Shown here piece by piece: positions 53,196-62,339 of a DNA stretch of 64,000 nucleotides. Made by a program: the position numbers and the translations under genes. The notes below the pieces were generated by a model. The model searched no databases. It saw only the letters and a list, made by a program, of their open reading frames with translations, and was not told where the DNA came from. This DNA is from UBA5078 sp040384465 (GTDB lineage: Bacteria; Pseudomonadota; Gammaproteobacteria; Pseudomonadales; Pseudohongiellaceae). The stretch spans positions 186,001 to 250,000 of the forward strand of contig JAZKJF010000005.1 of assembly GCA_040384465.1 (NCBI GenBank), read 5' to 3'. Position 1 is the first letter of the stretch. Each line of letters begins with the position of its first letter.

Positions 53196-55622
53196 ATGAG
53201 CAACGAAAAAGTACTTGTTGTTGAAGATGAGAATATCGTTGCGTTGGACCTGAAACGGCGGCTAAAAAAATTAGGCTATGACGTAATTGGCATGGCTTCC
53301 AATGCGAACAGAGCATTAAACCTGGTTGAAGAGCACGTTCCCGATATTGTCTTGATGGACATCCATATTCAAGGCAATACTGATGGCATCGAGATCGCCC
53401 GCATACTCTATGAGAAGTACAGCATCCCTGTCATATTTTTGACCGCCTATTCAGAAGAAGCTACCCTGCTTCGTGCAAAAAAATCCAAGCCTTATGGTTA
53501 TCTCTTGAAGCCATTCTCCGAGCGCGAACTGCATGCAGGAATACAGGTCGCATTGGAGAAAAGCCAGGCGGATAGAAAGATAAGAAATAACCAAGTTCAC
53601 TTGCAGCTTGCTCTGGAAGCAGGAAATTTTCATACCTGGGAGACCAGTAGCGGAGATGAAAATGTCATTCTTTCCTATACCTCTGGTGGTCGTGTTTCAG
53701 ATGTAACAGATTGGCCATCACTGCTACAGCAGATAGTGCCGGAGGATCGCGCGAAAGTATTCCACCGCATCGAGAGTATCAAGCACGCTGCCAATCTCGA
53801 GATCGAAATGGACTTTGAAATCCTTGATCCTGATATTGGACACCGCTGGCTAGCCATGTTCGGCAAGTCGCATCAAATGGATTCTGGAATAAAAATAGTG
53901 GGGGTTCTGCAAGACATCACAGAACGACGCTTAGTTGAGGATAATTTAAAACAGGCAGCGTCAGTATACCGCTGCAGTGCTGATGGCATCGTAATTCTGG
54001 ACTCACAAATGAAGGTGATCAGCGCCAATACAGCCTTCGCGCGTATCACGGGTTATCAGAGTGAATCTGCAATTGGCTCTGAGTTGAATTTTCTTGCTGA
54101 GAAAACCATTGGCAATAAGTTGGCCATACAAATCAAATCAGAAGTCGAAACACATGGGTTTTGGCAAGGCGAAATTAAAACTTACCGAGCCAATCATGAG
54201 TTCTTATACGCTTGGGTAAACATCGGGAAAATCCCCGATACCGTCAGCACTCTTGGTCAGTTTGTCGTGGTCATCTCTGATATTACTGAAATTCGTGATA
54301 CGCAAGAAAAGTTATCGCGCATTGCCTACTACGATGCGCTCACCAACCTCCCTAACCGCAATCTTTTTATGGACCGTCTTGAAATCGCCATGGCCAAGGC
54401 CAAGCGCGATAGCAAGGAACTGGCAATACTCTTCTTGGATCTCGACCATTTCAAGCGGATCAACGACACACTCGGGCACCAGGTCGGCGACATTATGCTT
54501 AAAGCTGTGGCAAATCGCCTGAAATCGCAAATACGGGCTGTCGATACCCTATGCCGCATCGGGGGCGACGAATTCATTGTGATTATCGATCGTTTTAGTG
54601 CGCTGGAAGACCTTGCAGTGATCGCGAACAAACTACTCGACTCACTACGAGTGCCACTCAAACTTGGTAGTACAGAAGTAATCCCCAACGCAAGTATTGG
54701 TATCAGCATCTATCCAGTAGACTCACGAAACAAGGATGACCTGATCAAGATGGCCGACACAGCCATGTACTTCTCAAAGAATAGCGGACGTAGCCGCTAC
54801 GCCTTCTACAAGCAAGAAATGACGATCAAAGCCGAGCACTATTTGCAACGGGAACACGAGCTGCGCTATGCCTTGCAACACAATCAGCTTCTCATGCACT
54901 ACCAACCGCAATGCAATGCTGTCACTAAAACCATTGTCGGTCTTGAGGCTCTTATCCGCTGGCAGCACCCCGAGCTAGGCTTGGTGTGTGCCCTCGAGAT
55001 AATCCCTGTGGCAGAGACGAGTGATCTAATCATTAGCGTTGGGAATTGGGTAATCGACGAAGTGTGCAGACAGTGTGAGGAATGGTTCAAAGCAGGTACG
55101 GTAATAGAGCGAGTGGCAATTAATGTCTCTCCGCGGCAACTACAGGACAATCAATTTGTAGGAGTTCTCGCGGCAGCGTTGCAGAGGCATAAAATTGCTC
55201 CTCATGTAATAGAAGTGGAGATTACCGAGTCGTGCTTGCAAGACAATGAGGCATGTATTCGCAGTCTTACGCAGTTAGAGAAACTAGGCGTCACTATCTC
55301 TATCGACGACTTCGGCACCGGCTATTCTTGTTTGAGCTCCTTGCGTACTCTACCCATTCATCGTCTTAAAATTGATCAAGCATTTGTGCGCGATATTCCA
55401 GAAGATGACAGTGCCTGTGCTATAGCCTCTGCTATCGTAGCGCTTAGCCAGCAGCTCAAACTGGAGGTCATTGCCGAAGGGATAGAAACCATAGAACAAG
55501 CCGAATTTATGAAATCGATTGGTTGTCAGGAATTGCAGGGCTACTTATTTAGTAGGCCCGTGCCAGCTAACGAAATCGTGTCACTTGTATCGCACGATAG
55601 GGCAAGGCTTATTTCGTCTTAA
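53196..55622 (+). CDS. Response regulator with REC, PAS, GGDEF and EAL domains
   Basis: The 808 residues comprise a receiver domain (1-120, phosphoacceptor D55 in VLMDIHIQG, conserved K near 108), PAS-like regions at about 130-370, a GGDEF domain with intact G456-G-D-E-F460 and an EAL domain with E584-A-L586. Both c-di-GMP synthesis and breakdown motifs are therefore complete; which activity dominates cannot be read. The partner kinase gene follows by 29 nt. Base composition is visibly more A+T-rich than in groEL or aceF, with more ATA and AGA-type codons, suggesting transfer. Confidence 0.93.
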   Translation: MSNEKVLVVEDENIVALDLKRRLKKLGYDVIGMASNANRALNLVEEHVPDIVLMDIHIQGNTDGIEIARILYEKYSIPVIFLTAYSEEATLLRAKKSKPYGYLLKPFSERELHAGIQVALEKSQADRKIRNNQVHLQLALEAGNFHTWETSSGDENVILSYTSGGRVSDVTDWPSLLQQIVPEDRAKVFHRIESIKHAANLEIEMDFEILDPDIGHRWLAMFGKSHQMDSGIKIVGVLQDITERRLVEDNLKQAASVYRCSADGIVILDSQMKVISANTAFARITGYQSESAIGSELNFLAEKTIGNKLAIQIKSEVETHGFWQGEIKTYRANHEFLYAWVNIGKIPDTVSTLGQFVVVISDITEIRDTQEKLSRIAYYDALTNLPNRNLFMDRLEIAMAKAKRDSKELAILFLDLDHFKRINDTLGHQVGDIMLKAVANRLKSQIRAVDTLCRIGGDEFIVIIDRFSALEDLAVIANKLLDSLRVPLKLGSTEVIPNASIGISIYPVDSRNKDDLIKMADTAMYFSKNSGRSRYAFYKQEMTIKAEHYLQREHELRYALQHNQLLMHYQPQCNAVTKTIVGLEALIRWQHPELGLVCALEIIPVAETSDLIISVGNWVIDEVCRQCEEWFKAGTVIERVAINVSPRQLQDNQFVGVLAAALQRHKIAPHVIEVEITESCLQDNEACIRSLTQLEKLGVTISIDDFGTGYSCLSSLRTLPIHRLKIDQAFVRDIPEDDSACAIASAIVALSQQLKLEVIAEGIETIEQAEFMKSIGCQELQGYLFSRPVPANEIVSLVSHDRARLISS

Positions 55623-55651
55623 ATGAATTCAAGCACGATTCTGGAGGCGAA

Positions 55652-57046
55652 GTGTTTAATAAAAGCACCGAAGACAATAAAGCTAACCTCATGCGTCTGG
55701 CCGTGGAAGCGTCCCCCAATGGTATGGTGGTCATTGACACGAGCGGGCGCATCATTCTGATCAACTCGAGTATTGAGGCCCTATTTGGATATTCGGAGGA
55801 AGAACTAGTCAATCAACCCATCGAGATTCTGGTACCAGAACGCTTTTCGCACCATCATCCCAATCTTCGCAATATGTATTTCGTGAACCCAGAGACGCGC
55901 GCAATGGGCCATGGACGAGACTTATATGGCAAACATAAGAATGGCACGGAAATTCCCGTAGAGATTGGGCTCAACCCTATTGATCTTGACGGGCAGACAC
56001 TGATACTCGCGGCAATAGTCGACATTACAGCACGTAGGCGCTCGCAGGAGATGATTCGCTTAGCTGTAGAGGCAGCGCCTAACGGTATGGTCATGACTGA
56101 CGCCGACGGGCGCATCACCATGGTGAATTCTCAGATCGAGACGTTGTTTGGCTACAGCCGCGAAGAGCTAATGGACATGTCCATTGATATACTAGTGCCA
56201 GATCGCTTCCGAAAACTCCACCCGCAAGTACGTAATAGCTATTATCGCAATCCTATTTCACGAGCGATGGGCAAAGGGCGTGATCTTTTCGCATTGCACA
56301 AGAGCGGGCGAGAGTTCCCGGTTGAGATTGGTTTGAATCCGCTCCACACCGAAATGGGCACGATGATCCTGGCTTCCGTGGTCGACATCACCGAACGCAA
56401 GCAGCAAGAAGAAAGTCTCAAATCCGCACTGAAAGAAAAAGAAGTGTTGCTTTCGGAAATTCATCATCGTGTGAAGAATAATTTACAGATTATCGATAGT
56501 TTGATTGGTCTCCAATCCGAAAACATGACCAGTGATAACGTGCTTGCTGCCTTCAAGGAAAGTCAGAATCGGGTGCGTTCGATTGCCATGATTCACCAGA
56601 TACTTTACGAGTCACATGATTTTTCCGAGGTGGAGATCGCAACCGTCATCAGTGGTCTTGTCGACAATCTGATTCAATCCTACGGAACTGACCTGCGGCA
56701 AATCGCCATGGATCTGGATCTGGCAAAAGTGCAACTTCCTATCGATAAGAGTATCCCCCTTGGACTGATCGTTAATGAGCTTGTGACGAATACTTTAAAG
56801 CATGCGTTCCCGCATGGTCGTATTGGTCGGCTCAATATCATTTTGAAAATGGCAGAGGCAGGCACAATCACTCTCATCATCGAGGACACGGGCGTCGGAA
56901 TTGCAGAGGACTTCAACATCGAAGAATCAAGTTCGCTAGGGTTGCACCTGGTGCAGACGCTTGTTGACCAACTCGGTGGCAGCTTGAATATTCAGCGCAA
57001 GGATCCCACTCGGTTTCATATCGTATTTTCAGAAAACTTAGACTAA
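55652..57046 (+). CDS. PAS-PAS sensor histidine kinase, HisKA_2 type
   Basis: Cytoplasmic kinase of 464 residues with no TM segment. Two tandem PAS domains (about 10-130 and 131-255) are clearly duplicates: LAVEASPNGMVVID / LAVEAAPNGMVMTD and ALFGYSEEELV / TLFGYSREELM. The H-box EIHHRVKNNLQII has the probable phosphorylated H271, and the ATPase domain has IVNELVTNTLKHAFP and DTGVGI. HisKA_2 kinases usually pair with receivers like the one just upstream. GTG 55652 follows GGAGG. Confidence 0.92.
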   Translation: MFNKSTEDNKANLMRLAVEASPNGMVVIDTSGRIILINSSIEALFGYSEEELVNQPIEILVPERFSHHHPNLRNMYFVNPETRAMGHGRDLYGKHKNGTEIPVEIGLNPIDLDGQTLILAAIVDITARRRSQEMIRLAVEAAPNGMVMTDADGRITMVNSQIETLFGYSREELMDMSIDILVPDRFRKLHPQVRNSYYRNPISRAMGKGRDLFALHKSGREFPVEIGLNPLHTEMGTMILASVVDITERKQQEESLKSALKEKEVLLSEIHHRVKNNLQIIDSLIGLQSENMTSDNVLAAFKESQNRVRSIAMIHQILYESHDFSEVEIATVISGLVDNLIQSYGTDLRQIAMDLDLAKVQLPIDKSIPLGLIVNELVTNTLKHAFPHGRIGRLNIILKMAEAGTITLIIEDTGVGIAEDFNIEESSSLGLHLVQTLVDQLGGSLNIQRKDPTRFHIVFSENLD

Positions 57047-57122
57047 CAGCGCTATCCAAAGAAACGATAAATTCGCAAATCTGTAGCGGCTGTTCCAATC
57101 TCGTTCGCGAGTACAGAGAATC

Positions 57123-57141
57123 CCGCTTCGGCGGTTTCTTT
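57123..57141 (+). terminator. Short UUCG terminator after the kinase
   Basis: CCGC-TTCG-GCGG followed by TTTCTTT. The stem is only 4 bp but the tetraloop is very stable. Confidence 0.5.
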
Positions 57142-57150
57142 GCTCTTGCG

Positions 57151-57293
57151 GCGGCAGCCGATGACCTGCTCCGCTTCTGCGGCTGACCTGCGCCGCTCCG
57201 CGGTGCCCTCTCTCAGCAAAAAGCCTAGGGTCTTTTTGCTGCGCTCGGCGCTGGTCTTTTATGCCGCTGAAGCGGAGCAGGCCATCGGCCGCC
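57151..57293. repeat. Nested long inverted repeat
   Basis: Three concentric pairs form one long hairpin. The outer arms 57153-57183 and 57263-57293 match at 28 of 31 positions; the middle arms 57185-57195 and 57246-57256 match at 10 of 11; the inner arms CAGCAAAAAG (57214-57223) and CTTTTTGCTG (57232-57241) are perfect with an 8-nt loop. No coding gene overlaps it. It may be a small non-autonomous mobile element, a structured RNA or a REP-derived palindrome. Confidence 0.7.
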
Positions 57294-57444
57294 TCGTATG
57301 TGCCAGGTTCCGGCAAAATAAAGTCAACGAATCTGACCCGTTGAAATGCTTGCCCGCTCCCACACCTCTATCTGAGGGGCAAACGCAGTAGGCAAATTCA
57401 ACCGATTCCGGCATGATCAGCACCCTATTTGTCGGAGAACTCAC
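57294..57444. other. Spacer with a REP fragment
   Basis: GCCCGCTCCCACA at 57352-57364 is half of the 42950-type REP unit. No gene or clear promoter for the following transporter is seen. Confidence 0.4.
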
Positions 57445-58248
57445 ATGGCCCTCACGCCGGAACAGAGACTCGGCGGCGCGCTTGCAGCAGGTGCCTATTT
57501 CAGCTGGGGGCTGGCACCGCTGTACTTCAAATCCCTGGACTTTCTGCCTGCTGCCGAAATCGTGATGCACCGCATCGTGTGGTCGTTCGTGCTGCTGCTG
57601 GGGCTGCTCATTGCGCGCCATCAGGTGCGGCGGGTTTGGGATGTGCTGCGATCTGCACGGCTGCTGGGGATGGTGTTCCTGGGCGAGCGTTTGCGGCCAC
57701 TGCAATGGGCTGCCGTTGCGCTGGCCGGCAGCGGCGTGCTGATCCAGCTGCTCACGTTCGGGTCACTGCCCTGGGTGGCCTTGGTGCTGGCGTCGAGCTT
57801 CGCCCTGTACGGCCTGCTGCGCAAGACACTGGATATCGATGCCATCAGCGCCCTGTTCATCGAGTCGCTGCTGATGCTGCCCATCGCCCTCTGGTACTGG
57901 TGGCTGCAGGCTGACAGCAGCGCCACGAACTTGCTGGCCAATACCTGGACGCTCAATCTCTGGCTCGCTGCTGCGGGCGTGATCACCACGGTGCCACTGC
58001 TGTGCTTCATTGGTGGGGCGCGGCGGCTGCAGCTCTCCACCATGGGATTCTTCCAGTACATCGGCCCCAGTTTCATGTTCGTATTCAGCGTCTGGTTGTT
58101 CGGGGAAACTCTGGCCCCGGCCAAACTTCTGACCTTCTTCTTCATCTGGGTGGCCTTGGCCGTCTATTCTGCCGATGCGCTCCGGCAGAGTCGCCGCCAG
58201 CACCGGCTGCAGCAATCAGGGCGTCCTGCACTGCCTGCACTCCAGTAA
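57445..58248 (+). CDS. RarD-like EamA transporter with an internal deletion
   Basis: The 267 residues match RarD at both ends: AAGAYFSWGLAPLYFKSLDF and MHRIVWSFVLLLGLL at the start; FLGERLRPLQW, LTFGSLPWVAL, TTVPLLCF and LSTMGFFQYIGPSFMF later. Compared with E. coli RarD from memory, about 40-45 residues covering the third TM helix and most of the fourth (NWLLFIWAVN...LEASLGYFINPL) are missing at residues 71-75, with the frame kept. RarD proteins are inner-membrane permeases first noted in chloramphenicol resistance. The product may be non-functional. Confidence 0.8.
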   Translation: MALTPEQRLGGALAAGAYFSWGLAPLYFKSLDFLPAAEIVMHRIVWSFVLLLGLLIARHQVRRVWDVLRSARLLGMVFLGERLRPLQWAAVALAGSGVLIQLLTFGSLPWVALVLASSFALYGLLRKTLDIDAISALFIESLLMLPIALWYWWLQADSSATNLLANTWTLNLWLAAAGVITTVPLLCFIGGARRLQLSTMGFFQYIGPSFMFVFSVWLFGETLAPAKLLTFFFIWVALAVYSADALRQSRRQHRLQQSGRPALPALQ

Positions 58249-58279
58249 CCACTGATGCCCACCAGCACCGGCACCCGTA

Positions 58280-59650
58280 TCACCGCTTCCACAATCCGCT
58301 CTCTTTACGTGCCGTCAGGATGATCAATGTCATCAGTACGGCGTAATAGAGCGGAAAGGCCAACAAGGCATCGAGGAACACGTGTTCTTGCAACGCAGCC
58401 CCTGACAGACCAGTTTCCCTTGCACGAAGGGTGGCCACAAGGCCGGTGTACAGCAGGCTGGCGAAACCCAACCCGAGATTCAGGGCGAGTCCCCTGAAAC
58501 TGAGGACCGTGGCGCGCAGGGAGGAGTCCACCGCCCGGTTCAGGTAGAAGCTGGCCTGGAATTGCACCATGCCCAGCAGCGCGAACGCGCCGACGGCGAA
58601 CAGCAGTCCGCCGACGGGGATCGCCAGCGTCAGCCCCAGCAGTGACAGCAGCAGAATGCTCGACAGCACGGCAAAGTTGAACGCGGGGGTATGGCTGCTG
58701 ACCAGATAGCGGGAGAAGCGCGCCGTGATGATACTGAACAGCGACATGCCCGCGCCGATGAAGCCGAACCACGACACTGGAATGTCGATAAGCCGGTAAT
58801 ACTCGCTGGCCAGCACCACAAACTGACGGGCAACGCTGTCCAGAGCCAGCGCCGCCAGCATGACGAATAGCACGAAACGATGCCCCAGTATCCACTGTCC
58901 GGCACGCCCCACCTGCCGGAACGCCTCAAGCAGGGCAACGAGTCCGCCCCTGCCCCCCGGCCTCTGTGGCACCGGATCGACCGGCAGCTCGCGGAAGCCC
59001 AGTGCGGTTGCCAGCACCAAGAAGGCGCTGAGCAGCGTGAGGATCACAGGCAGGCGAATCGCTGTCTCGCGGGCGACCTGCCAGTCGGGATTGATAAACG
59101 CCAGTGTGCGGTTGAGCAGGGCCTGGTCATACACGAAGGCGCCGAGGATCATGGTCACGAAGAAGCCGATGGACACCACCCGTGACGTCTTCTCCAGCAG
59201 GTGAGACCATTGCTCTTCACGCCCCAGGGCTTTCAGCGAATCGTAGGCCAGAGCCTCGTCGGCCCCGCTGGCGGCGGCCTCGGACAGGCCGGAGCTGATC
59301 CTGTTGATCAGAAACACCGTGAACAGCAGGCCCGACGCCCCCATCGGCACGAACGCGAGCAGACTCATCTCCACCACCATCATGACGGCAGCGAAGATCA
59401 CCAGGCGCCTGCGTCCGACAATGTCAGCCAGTGCCCCCGAGGGCACCTCCGCCACCACGATACTCAATGCCCACGCTAGGTTGAGCAAGGCGAACTGCTC
59501 CAGCGTCAGGCCGTAGTCGAGAAACAGAATGGTCAGAACGGGGTAATAGAATCGCGCCGAATAGAACAGGCGGAAAACGATGAAGCGCCGCAGATTGCCT
59601 TCGAGGGCGTGGCGGTCTCTTTCTGAAATGGGCAGCTTGGCAGTAGTCAT
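58280..59650 (-). CDS. MFS transporter
   Basis: The 456 residues form 11-12 TM helices with the MFS loop 2-3 motif GALADIVGRRRLV and an SGLSEAAASGADEALAYD segment seen in putative drug/sugar exporters. ATG 59650 is chosen for the GAGG 6 nt upstream; ATG 59674 is in frame too. It converges with the RarD-like gene and diverges from the secreted hydrolase gene. Substrate is unknown. Confidence 0.88.
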   Translation of the reverse strand: MTTAKLPISERDRHALEGNLRRFIVFRLFYSARFYYPVLTILFLDYGLTLEQFALLNLAWALSIVVAEVPSGALADIVGRRRLVIFAAVMMVVEMSLLAFVPMGASGLLFTVFLINRISSGLSEAAASGADEALAYDSLKALGREEQWSHLLEKTSRVVSIGFFVTMILGAFVYDQALLNRTLAFINPDWQVARETAIRLPVILTLLSAFLVLATALGFRELPVDPVPQRPGGRGGLVALLEAFRQVGRAGQWILGHRFVLFVMLAALALDSVARQFVVLASEYYRLIDIPVSWFGFIGAGMSLFSIITARFSRYLVSSHTPAFNFAVLSSILLLSLLGLTLAIPVGGLLFAVGAFALLGMVQFQASFYLNRAVDSSLRATVLSFRGLALNLGLGFASLLYTGLVATLRARETGLSGAALQEHVFLDALLAFPLYYAVLMTLIILTARKESGLWKR

Positions 59651-59764
59651 GGAAGTCCTCGGCGAGAGGATCATTCCATGAGCGACAGGCCCGACGCAAT
59701 CTTGTTAGAGTATTGCACGCACGTCAGCCCTGACGACAACAATGACAAGAAAAGAGGATTCTCC

Positions 59765-60694
59765 ATGCGCGGACTTCACGGACTGGCCATCGGCCTGCTG
59801 CTCGCTTCAGGCCAGGCCATGGCCGAGGGCAGCGTTCTGTTCATCGGCAACAGTTTTACCTTCGGCGCCGGCTCGGCAGTGCGCTTCTACCGCCCCGACA
59901 CCGTGACTGATCTCAACAATCTGGGTATCGGTGGAGTGCCGGCCCTGTTCAAGTCCTTTACCCAGCAGGCGGGCCTGGATTACGACGTTTACCTGGAAAC
60001 CGAGCCGGGCAGCGGCCTCGAATTCCACCTCGCCAACCGCCTGGGCCTGATTGCCCGGCGCCCGTGGGACACCGTGGTGATGCACGGCCAGAGCACCCTC
60101 GACTTCGACAAGCCCGGCGACCCTGCCAAACTGGTTACCACCGCGCAGCAGATGGCAGAGATTCTCGTGGATCGTAACCCGGACGTGGACATTCACCTGA
60201 TGGCCACCTGGTCCCGCGCCGACGAAACCTATGAGGACGATGGCGCTTGGGCTGGAAAGCCCATCGAGGCCATGGCCAATGATGTGCGCGCCGCTTATGA
60301 CGCTGCTTCTGTTGCGCCGAATGTGCGCGGGGTGATTCCGGTGGGCGAGGCGTGGACGCGGGCGATGACGACGGGTGTGGCCGATGCCAACCCTTATGAC
60401 GGCATCGATTTCGGCAAGGTGGACCTGTGGACCTACGATCAGTACCACGCCAGTACGTTTGGCTACTACCTGGAATCATTGGTGGTGTTCGGCCGCCTGA
60501 CCGGCCTCGATCCGCGCTCGCTGGGCGACAACGAATGCTCGGCCTTCGAACTGGGAATGACCGTGCCGCAGACGCGTGCGTTGCAGCAGGTGGCGTTTGA
60601 CGAACTGGCCAGTCAGGGCGCTATTACAGCGATGCCTTTCGAGCCGGGCGTGCGGCTGACAGCGGCGCGTTGTTCGGCGCGCTCCGGCCTCTAG
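59765..60694 (+). CDS. Secreted SGNH/GDSL-type hydrolase
   Basis: The 309 residues start with a signal peptide (1-20, cleavage after AMA). FIGNSFTFGAGSA (27-39) is block I with the candidate nucleophile Ser30, and DQYHASTFGYYL around 224-235 provides the Asp-x-x-His pair. The arrangement resembles the DUF4886-like SGNH hydrolases, thought to act on carbohydrate esters. AGAGGA 6 nt upstream fixes the start; an in-frame ATG at 59678 would bury the signal peptide. REP sequence follows. Confidence 0.8.
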   Translation: MRGLHGLAIGLLLASGQAMAEGSVLFIGNSFTFGAGSAVRFYRPDTVTDLNNLGIGGVPALFKSFTQQAGLDYDVYLETEPGSGLEFHLANRLGLIARRPWDTVVMHGQSTLDFDKPGDPAKLVTTAQQMAEILVDRNPDVDIHLMATWSRADETYEDDGAWAGKPIEAMANDVRAAYDAASVAPNVRGVIPVGEAWTRAMTTGVADANPYDGIDFGKVDLWTYDQYHASTFGYYLESLVVFGRLTGLDPRSLGDNECSAFELGMTVPQTRALQQVAFDELASQGAITAMPFEPGVRLTAARCSARSGL

Positions 60695-60733
60695 GCGCAG
60701 GCCTGCCCGCGATAATTCCTTTCATAATTCTAA

Positions 60734-60777
60734 TCGCGGGCGAGGCCCGCTCCCACAGAGCATTGCCCGCTCTCACA
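60734..60777. repeat. REP-like unit plus fragment
   Basis: 60734-60757 is identical over 24 nt to 42950-42973. GCCCGCTCTCACA at 60765-60777 is a direct partial copy. Upstream GCCCGCGAT near 60707 can pair with ATCGCGGGC at the start of the unit, so a hairpin behind the hydrolase gene is possible. Confidence 0.75.
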
Positions 60778-60832
60778 AAGCAAATCCTGTGTTACTCTCG
60801 GCGCTTTGTGACTGACTTACGGGAAAACAACA

Positions 60833-62293
60833 ATGAACGAATTCGTGAGCGCCATCAACGCCATCATCTGGAGCCCGGCCCTGATCTTTCTGTGTCTGGG
60901 GGCGGGGTTGTATTTCTCCATACGAACGCGTTTCCTGCAGGTGCGCCACTTCCGCGAAATGATTCGCCTACTGTTCGACGGCAGGGCATCCTCGGTGGGT
61001 ATTTCGTCGTTTCAAGCCTTGACGATGACACTGGCGGGTCGCGTTGGCACGGGCAATATTGCAGGGGTGGCAACGGCCATCACCTTTGGTGGGCCGGGTG
61101 CCTTGTTCTGGATGTGGGTGGTGGCCTTCCTGGGTGCCAGTTCGGCCTTCGTCGAATCAACCCTTGGTCAGGTCTACAAGGAGAAGATCAACGGGCAGTA
61201 TCGGGGCGGCCCGGCTTTTTATATCGAGAAAGGTCTTGGCATAAAATGGTTTGCTCTGCTCTTTGCGCTTACGACTATCCTGGCCTGTGGGTTCCTGCTC
61301 CCAGGTGTTCAGGCAAATGCCATCGCGGGCAGCATCAACACGGCCTTCAATATTGATACCCGCCTGACGGCCGCCGCACTGGCGATTCTGCTCGGTTTCA
61401 TCATCTTCGGCGGCTTGCGTCGCATTGCCAATTTTGCCGTCGCTGTCGTTCCGTTCATGGCGATTGCTTATGTGGGGGTCGCGCTGTTCATCGTCCTGAT
61501 CAACATCGATAGAGTGCCGGCGATGTTCGTGCTGATCATCAGCAGCGCTTTCGGCTTCAACTCTGCGTTTGGCGCACTGCTGGGGCTGGCGATCATGTGG
61601 GGCGTCCGTCGCGGGGTTTACTCCAATGAGGCTGGCCAAGGCACCGGGCCACATGCCTCGTCGGCTGCATCCGTGACTCACCCCGCCAAGCAAGGGTTGG
61701 TCCAGGCGTTCTCCGTTTATGTCGATACGCTGCTGGTCTGTACTGCCACCGGATTCATGCTGCTGATCACGGGGCTCTATAATGTCGAGGGGCCGACGGG
61801 CGAAGTGATGTACACAGGTGTGGCCGGAGTCGGTGCGGGGGCCGGGTATGTGCAGACGGCGATGGAAAATCTGATGCCGGGTTTCGGCAATATCTTTGTC
61901 GCTCTCGCGCTGTTCTTCTTCGCGTTCACTACCATCGTTGCTTATTACTACATTGCCGAGACCAATATCAGTTACATCAACCGCGTCGTCGACAGACCCT
62001 GGATGGTGCTGGTGCTGCGCATTGGTATCATCGGCGCTGTGATCTATGGCACGGTCAAGACTGCAGAGCTGGCCTGGGGGCTCGGTGACATTGGCGTAGG
62101 GCTGATGGCCTGGCTCAACATCGTTGCCATTCTGATGATGCAGAAACCGGCGTTTATCTGCCTGAAAGACTACGAAGAGCAGAAGGCGCGGGGTGTCGAT
62201 CCCCAGTTCAATCCCGAGGCGCTGAATATCAAAGGCGCGGATTACTGGGTGGAGCGGCGCGCGGCAGAGCAGATCACGAAAGCACTGGATTAG
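60833..62293 (+). CDS. Sodium:alanine symporter family protein (AGCS)
   Basis: Inner-membrane sodium/amino-acid symporter, 486 residues, about ten to eleven TM helices. Family signatures are GRVGTGNIAGVATAITFGGP, GALFWMWVVAFLGASSAFVE, NEAGQGTGPHASSAA and the C-terminal MAWLNIVAIL. Substrate is likely alanine or glycine. GGGAA lies 8 nt before the ATG. It ends with a hairpin shared with the convergent operon. Confidence 0.95.
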   Translation: MNEFVSAINAIIWSPALIFLCLGAGLYFSIRTRFLQVRHFREMIRLLFDGRASSVGISSFQALTMTLAGRVGTGNIAGVATAITFGGPGALFWMWVVAFLGASSAFVESTLGQVYKEKINGQYRGGPAFYIEKGLGIKWFALLFALTTILACGFLLPGVQANAIAGSINTAFNIDTRLTAAALAILLGFIIFGGLRRIANFAVAVVPFMAIAYVGVALFIVLINIDRVPAMFVLIISSAFGFNSAFGALLGLAIMWGVRRGVYSNEAGQGTGPHASSAASVTHPAKQGLVQAFSVYVDTLLVCTATGFMLLITGLYNVEGPTGEVMYTGVAGVGAGAGYVQTAMENLMPGFGNIFVALALFFFAFTTIVAYYYIAETNISYINRVVDRPWMVLVLRIGIIGAVIYGTVKTAELAWGLGDIGVGLMAWLNIVAILMMQKPAFICLKDYEEQKARGVDPQFNPEALNIKGADYWVERRAAEQITKALD

Positions 62294-62300
62294 AAGCAGT

Positions 62301-62325
62301 AACGGGGCTGGCATGCAGCCCCGTT
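62301..62325. terminator. Terminator hairpin between convergent genes
   Basis: AACGGGGCTG and CAGCCCCGTT form a perfect 10-bp stem with a 5-nt loop. The T-tract is poor on both strands, so efficiency is uncertain. Confidence 0.6.
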
Positions 62326-62339
62326 GTTCGACTATGCAG

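Noticed and set aside
60157..60448. Minus-strand frames opposite the SGNH hydrolase
   Set aside because: Compositional shadows of a gene with a clear signal peptide and catalytic motifs.
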